Assembly (NCBI GenBank): GCA_041395725.1
Contig: JAWKZW010000001.1
Coordinates: 4,594,501-4,658,500 of the forward strand
DNA from: Gammaproteobacteria bacterium
GTDB taxonomy: Bacteria; Pseudomonadota; Gammaproteobacteria; Pseudomonadales; Pseudohongiellaceae
Direction: 5' to 3'
DNA length: 64,000 nucleotides
A model generated the notes under the pieces. It saw only the letters and a list, made by a program, of their open reading frames with translations. It ran no database searches and was not told the DNA's origin. Made by a program: the position numbers and the translations under genes. Of the stretch, positions 32,648 to 42,617 are shown piece by piece; the stretch's first letter is position 1; the number at the start of each line of letters is the position of its first letter.

Positions 32648-33892
32648 TCAGTACTTCAGCGGCCGATCGAAAATCTCGCGATCGAACTCATCTTCCCAGT
32701 TGGCCACTGCCGTGGCCACACTCAGGTCACCGGTGACGTTGACCACTGTGCGCAGCATGTCCAGGGGACGATCAAACGGCAGGATGAAGCCGACCACCAA
32801 AGCAATCTGCTCAGGCGCGATCCCAATAGCCTCCATCACCGCCGCCATCAGGAATAGAGAGGCACCTGGCACGGCGGCAGTCCCTATGGAGACGATGGTT
32901 GTCGCACCGGCGATAATGCCATAGTCAGCCAGGGACAGTTCCATACCGAAAGCCTGAGTGGCGAAAATAGTCACAATCCCCACGTAAAGCGCCGAGCCAT
33001 CCATGTTGATGGTCGCCCCCAGCGGCAACACCGTGGATGCCACCACCGGCCTGACGCCCAGGTTCTCCTCGGCAACCGACATGGACATCGGCAGCGTGGC
33101 CGAACTGCTGGACGTGGAAAACGCCAGCAGCATGGCGTCGCGAGCGCCACGGAAAAAATTGGCTGGCGACAGTTTGAGCAGGAACCGCATGATGCCGCCA
33201 TGGACAATGACCACGTGGGCCACACAACCGATAACCACTGCAGCTGCCAGGCGGGTAACGTCCAGCAGCGCCGACAACCCCTGGTTCCCGGCCACCCAGG
33301 CAATCAGGGCGAAGACGCCGAACGGGGCGAATTCCATTACCCAGTGGGTGATCTTCAGCATGACTTCCATGCCTGCGTCCATGAAATCCGCTATCGGTCG
33401 ACCCTTTTCACCAATGGTCAGCAGGGCGACTCCCACCAGCAGGGCAAAAAAGATGATCGCCAGTATGTTTCCTTCACTCAGGGCCTGAAACGGATTCTCC
33501 GGCACGATGGTCATGAGACGTTGTGACAGGGGAATCGCCTCCTGCACCGCGTCCGGGGTGGCACCGGACAGATCCACACCGACACCCGCCTGCAACACCG
33601 TGGCAAGGAACAGACCGATGATGATGGCCAGCAGAGTAGTAACCATATAAAGTGCGAGGGTTTTAACACCCAGCGACCCCAGCTTGGAAGGATCGCCCAT
33701 GGAAACGACTCCGGCCACCAGGGTGACAAACACCAGCGGCACCACCACCATGCGGATCAGTCGCACGAACAGGTCACCTATCCAGCGTATGGACTCAGCC
33801 CCCTCGCCCCACAACATGCCCACGACCAGCCCCAGGAACAGTGCCAGCATGATGCGCTTCCAGAGCGCTGTTTCAAACCAGGTGGTCAACAT
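32648..33892 (-). CDS. Dicarboxylate/amino acid:cation symporter (DAACS)
   Basis: A 414-residue transporter from ATG 33892, which has CGGAGG at the proper distance; the frame is open further to 33982 without a site. It has eight membrane helices and two hairpin loops: the serine-rich hairpin AFSTSSSSATLPMSM, TINMDGSALYVGIVTIFATQ and the second hairpin GTAAVPGASLFLMAAVM, followed by the substrate-contact region DRPLDMLRTVVNVTGD. These motifs are diagnostic for GltP/DctA/GltPh. It imports glutamate, aspartate or C4-dicarboxylates with Na+ or H+. Confidence 0.95.
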   Translation of the reverse strand: MLTTWFETALWKRIMLALFLGLVVGMLWGEGAESIRWIGDLFVRLIRMVVVPLVFVTLVAGVVSMGDPSKLGSLGVKTLALYMVTTLLAIIIGLFLATVLQAGVGVDLSGATPDAVQEAIPLSQRLMTIVPENPFQALSEGNILAIIFFALLVGVALLTIGEKGRPIADFMDAGMEVMLKITHWVMEFAPFGVFALIAWVAGNQGLSALLDVTRLAAAVVIGCVAHVVIVHGGIMRFLLKLSPANFFRGARDAMLLAFSTSSSSATLPMSMSVAEENLGVRPVVASTVLPLGATINMDGSALYVGIVTIFATQAFGMELSLADYGIIAGATTIVSIGTAAVPGASLFLMAAVMEAIGIAPEQIALVVGFILPFDRPLDMLRTVVNVTGDLSVATAVANWEDEFDREIFDRPLKY

Positions 33893-34111
33893 GGATGCCT
33901 CCGAAAAATTCCAAATCCCGATTTTCGACCCTGTCAGCAAGACCTGGGATGAACCGGTGCTCCCCCGCTGTCGACTGACCATCAGTCTGCGGTTGCGATC
34001 AGACTATAGAAATTCATAACATACTTCCATTCTTTATAGCCGCTATCTACCCGCTACGGAGTGTTCACTCCAGCTGTAGAGGAGCAATCGTCAATTACAA
34101 GGGGACTACAC

Positions 34112-34855
34112 TTGAAAGACTGGATCGAAGGGCATGTCGTCGACAACATACACTGGAGCAAGCACCTGTTCTCCCTGCGGATCGAGGCTGATGTGGCGCC
34201 CTTCAAGGCCGGTCAATTCACCAGCCTGGCGCTGGACATCGATGAGGAACGGATCGCCCGCCCCTACTCCTATCTCAGCGCGCCTGGCCAGCAACCGGTG
34301 GAGTTTTTTTTCTACACGGCCACCGGGGGCGTACTTTCCAATGCCCTGATCGGCTTGCAACCCGGGGACCGGCTCTGGATCAAACAGCACGCCAATGGCT
34401 TTTTCACCCTCGACGAAGTACCAGCCGGACGTGACCTGTGGATGCTGGGGACCGGCACCGGGGTCGCGCCATACTATTCTATCGCCAGAACGCCGGAGCC
34501 CTGGCAGCGATTCGAAAACGTCGTCATCGTGAATGCGGTGAGATCCCGCGACGACCTGCAATACCTGGACCTGATTGAAGAACTGAAAGAACAGCACGGC
34601 GACCGGTTCCAATTCCAGGCCTTTGTCAGCCGCGAGCAGGTGCCGGACACCCTCCCTGGCAGAATTCCCGCGGCAATCACCAATGGCTCACTGGAACAGG
34701 CTGTCGGACTGGAGCTGTCGCCGGAGCACTCCCAGGTGATGCTTTGCGGCAATCCGGACATGGTGTCGGACAGCATCGAGATACTGAAACGGCGCGGCTT
34801 CAGAAAAAACCGGCGGCGCACGCCGGGTCACATTACCACCGAGAATTACTGGTAG
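34112..34855 (+). CDS. fpr: Ferredoxin/flavodoxin--NADP+ reductase
   Basis: A 247-residue flavoenzyme. TTG 34112 is preferred (AAGGGG upstream) because the product then begins MKDWIEGHVVDNIHWSKHLF and matches the E. coli Fpr start and length; GTG 34061 is the other option. The FAD motif is RPYSYLSAPG, the NADP motif GTGTGVAPY, and the C-terminus RRTPGHITTENYW ends in the aromatic residue that stacks on FAD. It exchanges electrons between NADPH and ferredoxin or flavodoxin. Its last 10 bases overlap the convergent amidase gene. Confidence 0.95.
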   Translation: MKDWIEGHVVDNIHWSKHLFSLRIEADVAPFKAGQFTSLALDIDEERIARPYSYLSAPGQQPVEFFFYTATGGVLSNALIGLQPGDRLWIKQHANGFFTLDEVPAGRDLWMLGTGTGVAPYYSIARTPEPWQRFENVVIVNAVRSRDDLQYLDLIEELKEQHGDRFQFQAFVSREQVPDTLPGRIPAAITNGSLEQAVGLELSPEHSQVMLCGNPDMVSDSIEILKRRGFRKNRRRTPGHITTENYW

Positions 34856-36540
34856 CCAGGCGGCGCAGCCCGCTCCACCATCAGCCGCTCCAGTGCCAGG
34901 CCGATAGCCACCATTGTCTGCTCGGCAAAGGACGGTGCGATCAGCGTCAGCCCTGCGGGTTCTCCATTGCCCCGGATACCCATCGGCAGCGTGAGGGCCG
35001 GGAAATTGGCAGCGGCTGCCAGTGACGCGTGCAGATTATTCATCGACAGCAGCACGTCAAACTGCTGGCCGTCGATGGTCGCACCCAATACTTCAGCCCC
35101 GACGGTCCGAATTTCGTTTCTCATGGCCACTACCTGATCGGCACTGAACTCCATGTCGACCATGGCGTCGAAAAGTGCCTGACCATAGGGAGCGCGACTC
35201 TCCTCATCGACACTGTTGAACAACACGATTTCCTCGACCCGCGTCACTCCCACGGCTGGAGCGGCGATGTTTTCCAGGTAGCTGGCCAGATCCCGCTTCA
35301 TCTCTGCCCCCAGGAATTCACCGAAGCGGGCCAGCGTAAATTCCGGCAGGCCGGTTTCCAGCACCTCGGCTCCGGCAGCCCGCAGGACATCCAGAGCGTC
35401 ACGAAAGAGTGGTTCGGAGTCCAGACCCGCCACATAACCGATACGTCGGCCAGCCAGGTCAGCCTCTTCAGGCGACAACCCCGCCTCCACACTGAGCAGC
35501 GGCATCAGACTATCCATGCGGTCATAGCCGACCATCCCATTGAACAGGATGACAGCATCGGTCACGGTCCGGGCTATCGGGCCCACGGTATCCAGAGTGC
35601 CGGAGATCGGTACCACACCGTGGCGGCTGAGCAGGCCGGTGGTCGGTTTCAAGCCCACCAGGGCATTATGACTGGCCGGTGACAGGATGGAACCGGATGT
35701 CTCCGAGCCGACCGCCACGGCAGCGTAGTTGGCCGCCACGGCCACCGCGCTGCCGGAACTGGAGCCGCCTGTCTCGATCAGCATCCTGCCATAAGGGTTG
35801 AGTGTCTGCCCCCCCATAGCACTGTAGCCCAGCGGGCAACCCTCACAGAAATAGTAGGCCCATTCGCTCAGGTTTGCCTTGCCGAGGATAACCGCGCCAT
35901 TGGCCCGCAAACGACGGGTGATGAAGGCGTCAGCGGTACTATTCGCGGCCATCACCACGGCGCCTGCCGTGGTTGGCATACCCAACGTTCCAATATTATC
36001 CTTGAGCAGCACCGGTATTCCGAACAGGGAGTAATCATCCACCTCCAGCCCTGCCGCCACTGCCCTGTCCTTGCCCCTGGCCACGGCGACCACATCCGGA
36101 TTGAGCGCGATCAGGGCATTCAAAGCCATGTTTTTGTCGCTTTCAAAGAGACGGATGCGATACAGGTAGAATTTGACCAGATTTTCATAGCTCAACCGTC
36201 CCGCGCGAACTGCACGCTGCAGCGACGGAATATCCTGCTCCAGGATCAAGGGCTTCAGTTCGTTGTAGAGGAGCTCGGAAAAGTCGGCCAACTGCTGATT
36301 GAAAGGGTCCCACAACCGGTTTTTGTCCAGGTGGCGGGAATTGATCAGCCTGAAGCGCAGACGCGGATTATCATTCGCTGCGAGTTGCTCCAGCAAGGGC
36401 GCCTCGTCGAAGGGCGCCCAGTTAAAGGGCTCAGGTTGCTGGGAGACCGCTGGTTCCGCTGCTGACAGCAATAACAACAGCAATGGGAAAACGGCATAGT
36501 TGCGCCATTTCGCAACCAGTAAACTGAAACAAATTTTCAT
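34846..36540 (-). CDS. Exported amidase (amidase-signature family)
   Basis: A 564-residue protein from ATG 36540, with a Sec signal peptide (residues 1 to about 34, ending SAAEPAVSQ). IPVLLKDNIGT carries the catalytic Lys. ETGGSSSGSAVAVAANYAAV with GSETSGSILSPASHN gives the cis-Ser and nucleophile Ser of the Ser-Ser-Lys triad. GLKPTTGLLSRHGVVPIS follows. The N-terminal 90-residue extension has RAVRAGRLSYENLVKFYLYRI, typical of peptide amidases. It hydrolyses an amide or peptide in the periplasm. An in-frame TTG at 36576 would lengthen it by 12 residues. Confidence 0.92.
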   Translation of the reverse strand: MKICFSLLVAKWRNYAVFPLLLLLLSAAEPAVSQQPEPFNWAPFDEAPLLEQLAANDNPRLRFRLINSRHLDKNRLWDPFNQQLADFSELLYNELKPLILEQDIPSLQRAVRAGRLSYENLVKFYLYRIRLFESDKNMALNALIALNPDVVAVARGKDRAVAAGLEVDDYSLFGIPVLLKDNIGTLGMPTTAGAVVMAANSTADAFITRRLRANGAVILGKANLSEWAYYFCEGCPLGYSAMGGQTLNPYGRMLIETGGSSSGSAVAVAANYAAVAVGSETSGSILSPASHNALVGLKPTTGLLSRHGVVPISGTLDTVGPIARTVTDAVILFNGMVGYDRMDSLMPLLSVEAGLSPEEADLAGRRIGYVAGLDSEPLFRDALDVLRAAGAEVLETGLPEFTLARFGEFLGAEMKRDLASYLENIAAPAVGVTRVEEIVLFNSVDEESRAPYGQALFDAMVDMEFSADQVVAMRNEIRTVGAEVLGATIDGQQFDVLLSMNNLHASLAAAANFPALTLPMGIRGNGEPAGLTLIAPSFAEQTMVAIGLALERLMVERAAPPGYQ

Positions 36541-37229
36541 ATTCGATCGCACATCATTGTAGTCAGATTCAAACAATTGTATCTGGCAGATTGGCGCATT
36601 GCGCGAAATTCGCGATTTCCCTGGCCACCGACAGGGGAGTCAGCAGCACAACAATACAATAATTCTATAAAAAGCCAGTACACGTCTTCACCCTGGATCA
36701 CCCAAAACCCTACCCCACATCTTGTACAGTGCTGCCCGGCCAGCAACTCTATCTGGTGCATTGTAAGTATCAGTAATCAATTGCGGCATTCCTTTCCCGT
36801 GCTGTTGGCACGCTCAGCCTTGAGCAGTCCAACGGCAGCGCTTTTTTATCCAACTCAATCCTTGTAAAGTCAACGAGTTGTAATATTAAGTTAATACAGT
36901 ATTTCGCTCATTACGTGATGGCCTTAACAGCAGCTCTGAAGGCCTGACTATTACAATGCACTCAGACTGCCGCTTCCTTACTCCGGTTGACTTCTTGACT
37001 CCGGTCAAGTCTCTGCTGTGTTGGCAAGCTGCATAAGTGGTAGAATGCTCGATCACGCGCATCTTAAGAAGATCAGGATCCACCGGTTCATTGGACTGGC
37101 GCGACCGCTTTGGGGCAGTAGCAGTAAGTAGTAGATCAAGTAATAAATAGAGAAGGGTCAAGAAATGACACCCGAGCAACCCACCCCCGGGTAAAGCTTG
37201 TGGGTGCATACCACTAACTACCGGTCAGC
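36541..37229. other. Long promoter region before the polysaccharide locus
   Basis: No convincing gene in 689 bases; the longest minus-strand frame (36886-37209) has poor, repetitive composition. The AT-rich part around 36640-36900 and a TAGAAT hexamer at 37041-37046 preceded by TGTTGG may belong to a promoter for the sugar transferase, with a leader of almost 190 bases. Confidence 0.4.
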
Positions 37230-38645
37230 ATGACAACACTAAGAATTTTCAATAACCACATCAAGATCTGCTTCATCGTGCTGGCAATCGCCGAAAGCCT
37301 GGCATTTTTCGAAGCTGTCTACCTCGCCTACGCCATCCGGTTTCAGACCATGGACTTCGCGTCACCGGAGGCAATGGCGGCAGAACTGTTCCCCAAAGCC
37401 CTGCTGTTCGCCGTCGCCAACATGCTCGGCATGACCGCCCTGGGCCTTTATCAGCAGGATCAGTTTCGGGGCCGGATCGGCTATGCCCACATCCTGTCCC
37501 GGGTACTTGTAAGCCTGATGCTGGTGTTCCTCGCCCTCATGATCCTTTTTTACCTGGCCCCCTATTTTCAGCTTGGTCGCGGGGTTACTCTGCTGTCATT
37601 CCTGGTCAGCCTGATTCTCGTCGTCGCCATCCGCCGCCTGTTCGTCCTGTACCTGGGCGCCGACCTGGTCACTTCAAGAGTTCTGGTATTTGGCGTCGGC
37701 CGTAATGCAGCCAGCCTGCTCATCAAGGATGACGGTAACCTGCCTACCAGCTCCTACCGGATCATGGGCTTCATTTCCACGCCGGAACAGCAACGCTTTG
37801 TACCCGAGGAAAAGGTAATTGAAATCGGCGATTCACTGTTGAACCTGGCACGCGCCCACGACGTGACGGAAATCGTCATAGCCCTGGATGACCGCAATGA
37901 GAATTACCCGGTGCAGCACATGCTGGACTGCAAACTCGCAGGAATCAATGTAACCGATCCGATCTCCTTCCTGGAACGAGAACAGGGCAAGGTCAATCTC
38001 TCGCACCTCAACCCTTCCTGGATGGTTTTCAGCGACGGATTTCGCGGCTCAAAAATCAAGACCGCCCTGTCTCGGGCCTTTGACGTGGCGTCCAGCCTGC
38101 TGATCCTGATCGTCACGGCGCCGATCCTGGGGCTGGTGACCTTTCTCATCGCCCTGGAGGGCGGTTTCCGCGAACCGGTTCTGTATCGCCAGCAACGAGT
38201 AGGCAAGAACGGTCAGGTCTTTGACCTGCTCAAGTTCAGAAGCATGCGGGTTGACGCGGAGAAAAATGGCGCCCAGTGGGCCGGGCAGAACGACGCCCGG
38301 GTTACCCGGGTCGGGTCGGTAATCCGTAAATTGCGAATCGATGAGCTGCCGCAGATCGTGAACATCCTGAAGGGCGATATGCGGCTGGTAGGCCCCCGCC
38401 CGGAACGACCGGAATTTGTCCAACAGCTCAGCCAGACCATCGATTACTACCAGCAACGCCACTCGGTCAAACCGGGTCTGGCGGGCTGGGCCCAGCTCAA
38501 GTATCCCTACGGGGCCAGCGAGAAAGACGCCTACGAAAAGCTGCAGTACGACCTTTACTACATAAAGAATGCCAACCCGGTTATGGATTTCTTTATTCTG
38601 CTGCAGACCCTGGAAGTCGTTATTTTTGGTAAGGGCGTCCGGTAG
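37230..38645 (+). CDS. XrtA/PEP-CTERM-type polyprenyl sugar transferase (TIGR03013-like)
   Basis: A 471-residue membrane protein. Four to five N-terminal helices are followed by a Rossmann-like middle region (about 140-230). A fifth helix near 285-305 leads into the C-terminal bacterial sugar-transferase domain with LYRQQRVGKNGQVFDLLKFR, SMRVDAEKNG, RKLRIDELPQIVNILKGDM, LVGPRPERPEF and HSVKPGLAGWAQLKYPYGAS. The start TLRIFNNHIKICFIVLAIAE and overall layout match the EpsB-type protein of exosortase/PEP-CTERM loci. It loads the first sugar phosphate onto undecaprenyl phosphate. It is followed by two nucleotide-sugar genes; the gap to the next (298 bases) shows no gene. Confidence 0.88.
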   Translation: MTTLRIFNNHIKICFIVLAIAESLAFFEAVYLAYAIRFQTMDFASPEAMAAELFPKALLFAVANMLGMTALGLYQQDQFRGRIGYAHILSRVLVSLMLVFLALMILFYLAPYFQLGRGVTLLSFLVSLILVVAIRRLFVLYLGADLVTSRVLVFGVGRNAASLLIKDDGNLPTSSYRIMGFISTPEQQRFVPEEKVIEIGDSLLNLARAHDVTEIVIALDDRNENYPVQHMLDCKLAGINVTDPISFLEREQGKVNLSHLNPSWMVFSDGFRGSKIKTALSRAFDVASSLLILIVTAPILGLVTFLIALEGGFREPVLYRQQRVGKNGQVFDLLKFRSMRVDAEKNGAQWAGQNDARVTRVGSVIRKLRIDELPQIVNILKGDMRLVGPRPERPEFVQQLSQTIDYYQQRHSVKPGLAGWAQLKYPYGASEKDAYEKLQYDLYYIKNANPVMDFFILLQTLEVVIFGKGVR

Positions 38646-38943
38646 GAGGACTACTGCTTACCGCGAGTCAGATACACGTGTCGTAGAGTCAGCGGTACCG
38701 CCCACTTTGCCAGACCGGTCTTGCCCGGCAAAAATAACAGTTGCTCTGGCCATTGCCTCCTCTGCCCGCCATCGGCACAGTACCGCCCAACCGGCAGTCC
38801 ACCAGATCTGGCCGCTGCCACATTCACAAGCCAGAAATTTTTGTTATTGCTGTGACGCAGTTCTATTCTGCCTACGCATTTTTTATGCTCTAATCCGTTT
38901 ATAAATAGCCCCATTAACAACAAGTTACGGTGGAATCATTACC

Positions 38944-40215
38944 TTGAACATAACTAACTCCAGGATCGCAGTGATTGGACTTGGCTACGTGGGATTGCCC
39001 CTGCTGGCTGCTTTCGGCAAAAAATTCCCCTGTGTCGGATTCGACATCCAGAAAGGACGTATCAGGGAACTGACAGAGGGCTACGACAGAACCAATGAAA
39101 TGTCGCGGGAGGAACTGGCTGCTGTCGACGTGAAGTACAGCGCCGACCCGGCCGATCTGGCCGACTGCAATGTCTTTATTATCACCGTCCCCACGCCTAT
39201 CGATCAGCAGAATCGCCCCGACCTGAGCCCCCTGCAGAGTGCCAGCAGACTGGTTGGCTCGGTACTCGGCAAGGGCGACGTGGTGATCTACGAATCCACC
39301 GTCTATCCCGGCGCCACCGAAGAAGTCTGTGTACCGATTCTGGAGCAGGTATCTGGTTTACGTTTTAACCAGGACTTTTACGCCGGCTACAGCCCTGAAC
39401 GCATCAACCCCGGGGACAAACTGCATCGCATAGAATCCATCGTCAAGGTGACATCAGGCTCAACGCCCGAAATCACCCGGTTCGTGGACGAGCTCTATAA
39501 ATCGATTATCACTGCTGGCACTCACAACGTCAGCAGCATCAAGGTGGCGGAAGCCGCCAAGGTGATAGAAAACACCCAGCGGGATCTCAACATCGCCCTG
39601 ATCAACGAGCTGTGTATCATCTTTGACAAGCTCGGCATCGATACCGAGGAAGTCCTGAAGGCCGCCGGGAGCAAGTGGAACTTTTTACCCTTCCGGCCGG
39701 GACTGGTCGGTGGACACTGCATCAGCGTGGACCCCTACTATCTGACTCACAAGTCCCAGGAAATCGGCTACCACCCGGAAGTAATCCTGGCCGGGCGACG
39801 TATCAATGACGGCATGGGTACTTACATTGCGGAGCGGGTTATCAAATTGCTGACTCGCAAACGAATCCACGTGGTGGACTCCCGCATTCTGATCATGGGG
39901 CTGACATTCAAGGAGAACTGTCCGGACCTGCGCAACACCCGCGTGGTGGATGTCATCAACAGCCTGCGTGAATTCAACACCCAGATAGACGTCTACGACC
40001 CCTGGGTCGCTGCAGCGGATGCCGAGGAGGAATACGGACTCAATGTCATCGACAAACCACAGCCCGGCAGCTATGACGCCGTGCTGCTGGCCGTTGCCCA
40101 CGACCAGTTTCGGGACATGGGTCTGGAGGCGATCCAGGCGCTCTGCAAACCGGACCATGTAATCTTCGACGTCAAGTATCTGTTTCCTTTCGAAGCCGGT
40201 CTGCACCGCCTTTAG
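38944..40215 (+). CDS. UDP-N-acetyl-sugar 6-dehydrogenase (TviB/WbpO type)
   Basis: A 423-residue protein starting at TTG 38944, so that RIAVIGLGYVGLPLLAAFG gives the NAD-binding loop near the N-terminus. ESTVYPGATEEVCVP, GYSPERINPGDKLH (the UDP-HexNAc class signature), KVIENTQRDLNIALINELC and LVGGHCISVDPYYLT with catalytic Cys follow. LGLTFKENCPD-like MGLTFKENCPDLRNTRVVDV lies in the UDP-binding domain. It oxidises a UDP-N-acetylhexosamine (GalNAc or GlcNAc) to the uronic acid for surface polysaccharide. Which epimer is used is undetermined. Confidence 0.9.
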   Translation: MNITNSRIAVIGLGYVGLPLLAAFGKKFPCVGFDIQKGRIRELTEGYDRTNEMSREELAAVDVKYSADPADLADCNVFIITVPTPIDQQNRPDLSPLQSASRLVGSVLGKGDVVIYESTVYPGATEEVCVPILEQVSGLRFNQDFYAGYSPERINPGDKLHRIESIVKVTSGSTPEITRFVDELYKSIITAGTHNVSSIKVAEAAKVIENTQRDLNIALINELCIIFDKLGIDTEEVLKAAGSKWNFLPFRPGLVGGHCISVDPYYLTHKSQEIGYHPEVILAGRRINDGMGTYIAERVIKLLTRKRIHVVDSRILIMGLTFKENCPDLRNTRVVDVINSLREFNTQIDVYDPWVAAADAEEEYGLNVIDKPQPGSYDAVLLAVAHDQFRDMGLEAIQALCKPDHVIFDVKYLFPFEAGLHRL

Positions 40216-40253
40216 GCAACGGGTCGACCACCGACACATTCACGGAAAGCATT

Positions 40254-41249
40254 ATGAGCAAAGGAATTCTGGTCACCGGCGGCGCCGGGTATATCGGCAG
40301 TCATGTAGTCAAGCTGCTTGGCCAACGGGGTGAGCGCGTGGTGGTGCTGGACAATCTCAGCACCGGATTCAGAAACGCGGTAAGCGCCGGCGAACTGATA
40401 GTCGGCAATACCGGTGATCGCCAGTTGGTTGCAGAACTGCTTAAAAAATACGACGTCGATACGGTCATGCATTTCGCTGCCCACACAATCGTTCCAGAAT
40501 CCGTGTCCGACCCGTTGAAATATTACGGTAACAACACCTGCTCGACACGTAACCTGCTGCAATGCTGTCAGGAGGCAGGCGTCAGCCATTTCATATTTTC
40601 CTCTACTGCCGCAGTCTATGGTGAGCTGAAAGAGGGCGTGGCCCGGGAGGACACCCCCACGGCACCGATAAACCCCTATGGCACATCCAAGCTGATGAGC
40701 GAATGGATGATCAGGGATCTGTGTGCGGCGTCAGCGCTGGAAGCCGTTGCGCTGCGTTATTTCAATGTCGCGGGCAGCGACCCTGACGGGGAAATCGGCC
40801 AGAACACCGAAAAGGCCACCTTGCTGGTCAAGGTCGCCTGTGAGGTGGCCCTGGGCAAGCGGGAAAAACTGCTGGTTTTCGGCACTGACTATCCGACGCC
40901 CGACGGCACTGGTATTCGCGACTACATCCATGTTTCAGATCTGGCTTCGGCGCACCTGGCGGCACTGGACTACCTTCGCGCCGGCGGCAGGTCCACCACC
41001 CTGAACTGTGGTTACGGTCATGGGTACAGCGTCAAAGAAGTGATCGATGCCGTGGAACGCTGCCAAGGGACAGCACTCAATGTGGAATACACCGACCGGC
41101 GTGCGGGAGATCCGGCGACACTGGTTTCCAACGTGGAATCAATCCACCGAACCCTGGACTGGGAACCCCGCTTCGACGACCTGGACACCATCGTGAAAAC
41201 GTCCCTGCAATGGGAACAGAAGCTGGCGCAGGAGTCGGCCGGGAAATAA
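40254..41249 (+). CDS. galE: UDP-glucose 4-epimerase
   Basis: A 331-residue extended SDR. VTGGAGYIGSHVVKLLGQRG is the NAD loop, DNLSTGFRNAV follows the second strand, and HFAAHTIVPESVSDPLKYYGNN leads to FSSTAAVYGE (catalytic Ser/Thr) and NPYGTSKLMSEWM (YxxxK). RYFNVAGSDPDGEIG and GTDYPTPDGTGIRDYIHVSD are GalE-specific. It interconverts UDP-Glc and UDP-Gal (or the HexNAc forms) and with the dehydrogenase 38 bases upstream supplies precursors for the polysaccharide begun by the sugar transferase. Its stop is 3 bases from that of the convergent permease gene. Confidence 0.92.
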   Translation: MSKGILVTGGAGYIGSHVVKLLGQRGERVVVLDNLSTGFRNAVSAGELIVGNTGDRQLVAELLKKYDVDTVMHFAAHTIVPESVSDPLKYYGNNTCSTRNLLQCCQEAGVSHFIFSSTAAVYGELKEGVAREDTPTAPINPYGTSKLMSEWMIRDLCAASALEAVALRYFNVAGSDPDGEIGQNTEKATLLVKVACEVALGKREKLLVFGTDYPTPDGTGIRDYIHVSDLASAHLAALDYLRAGGRSTTLNCGYGHGYSVKEVIDAVERCQGTALNVEYTDRRAGDPATLVSNVESIHRTLDWEPRFDDLDTIVKTSLQWEQKLAQESAGK

Positions 41250-41252
41250 GGT

Positions 41253-42617
41253 CTATTCGTGGCGCAGGGCTTCCACCGGATCCATTTCGGCGGCCCGCAT
41301 CGAAGGGTAGATGCCAAAAATCACACCGATGAGCGCGGAGATGGAAAACGCCAGCAACGGTGCCATTGGCGTAACTATAGTGGTCATTCCCCAGAACGCT
41401 GAGATGGCGAAGGGAATTATGACCCCGAGCACCACGCCGATCAGCCCACCGACGCCGGAAAGAATGACTGCCTCGATCAGGAACTGGGTGATAATGTCAC
41501 GCTTCTTGGCGCCCAGCGCACGTCGAATACCGATCTCCCGGGTTCGCTCCGTCACACTGGCGAGCATGATGTTCATGATTCCGATGCCCCCGACCAGCAG
41601 AGAAATGCCGGCAATCGCCCCGGCCACAATCTGGTCCCGCAGGGCGCTCTCCTCTGCCTGACGCAGCAGTGCCAGGGGTACTTCAACCGTATAGTCCGCG
41701 CCCCGGTGCCGGCGCTGCAGGATTTGCTCGATGATCTCACCCACCTCGATCACGGTTTCCTGATTGTCGACCCGGATAATGGCTTCATGCAGCTCCACGG
41801 TCTCCGACTCCATGCCGCCGGCTGTCTGTCTGACAAGGGTTTCGCCAAACCGGGAACGGGAGGAAGTAATGGGAACAAACACCCGGGTCGGAGCGGCATT
41901 GGAACTGCCCGCCTGGTTCTGCCCGAGGTTGGAAAACCCCTCCGGTTCCATGATGCCGACGACATTGTAGTAATCACTGTCAATCTTGATGCTCTGCCCC
42001 AGCGGGTTATCGATGGGGAACAGCTGTCGTGACACCTCGTCGCTGAGCACCACCACATTGGCATGGTCCCGGACCTCAGCCTCACTGAAGAATCGCCCCG
42101 CCTGCAGGGTGTAGTTGCGTGAGACCGGGTAATCCACCTGAGTTCCCACCACGTCGGCATTCATGCTTTTCTCAAGGTGCCAGATATTCTTTTTTACTAT
42201 GCGGGAGGAAATCACTCCATTCACACCCGGTATGGTCATCCGGATAGTGTCGATGTCGGCACCGGTCAGGCCATAAACCACGGCCTGGGGCGGACCAAAG
42301 CCCTGGCCGCTGTTTTCTTCGATTTCCGCCGGCTTGACACTCTTCAGCAGGATATTGCTCGCACCCAGGTCTCGGAACTGCTGCTGGGCTTCATAGCTGG
42401 CACCTTCGCTGACAGCCAGCATGGCGATAACGGCCGCCACACCGATTACGATCCCCAGCACCGTGAGCAACGACCTGAGGCCGTGTGAATAGATACTCTT
42501 CAGGCCAACCTGAGTAATTTTCTTGAAGCGCACCAGATTGAACCCGCTTACGGACGCCAACCGCCGCACAGGCATCGGGCTTTCTCCGCTGGGACCGGGA
42601 ACAGTCAGTTCAGTCAT
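41253..42617 (-). CDS. ABC transporter permease, MacB/FtsX type
   Basis: A 454-residue protein from ATG 42617 (open to 42671). It has one N-terminal membrane helix in SLLTVLGIVIGVAAVIAMLA, a large periplasmic domain (about 65-330), then three C-terminal helices with ISLLVGGIGIMNIMLASVTE, RTREIGIRRALGAKKRDIITQ and a final LIGVIFGIYPSMRAAEMDPVEAL. This is the four-helix MacB-type permease that drives mechanotransmission to a TolC exit duct. Its ATPase, adaptor and TolC partner are encoded upstream on the same strand, beyond one plus-strand gene. Substrate unknown (drug, peptide or lipoprotein). Confidence 0.92.
   Translation of the reverse strand: MTELTVPGPSGESPMPVRRLASVSGFNLVRFKKITQVGLKSIYSHGLRSLLTVLGIVIGVAAVIAMLAVSEGASYEAQQQFRDLGASNILLKSVKPAEIEENSGQGFGPPQAVVYGLTGADIDTIRMTIPGVNGVISSRIVKKNIWHLEKSMNADVVGTQVDYPVSRNYTLQAGRFFSEAEVRDHANVVVLSDEVSRQLFPIDNPLGQSIKIDSDYYNVVGIMEPEGFSNLGQNQAGSSNAAPTRVFVPITSSRSRFGETLVRQTAGGMESETVELHEAIIRVDNQETVIEVGEIIEQILQRRHRGADYTVEVPLALLRQAEESALRDQIVAGAIAGISLLVGGIGIMNIMLASVTERTREIGIRRALGAKKRDIITQFLIEAVILSGVGGLIGVVLGVIIPFAISAFWGMTTIVTPMAPLLAFSISALIGVIFGIYPSMRAAEMDPVEALRHE

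Noticed and set aside
36886..37209. 107-codon minus-strand frame before the sugar transferase
   Set aside because: Biased composition, no ribosome site and no recognisable domain; the region is better read as promoter/leader.
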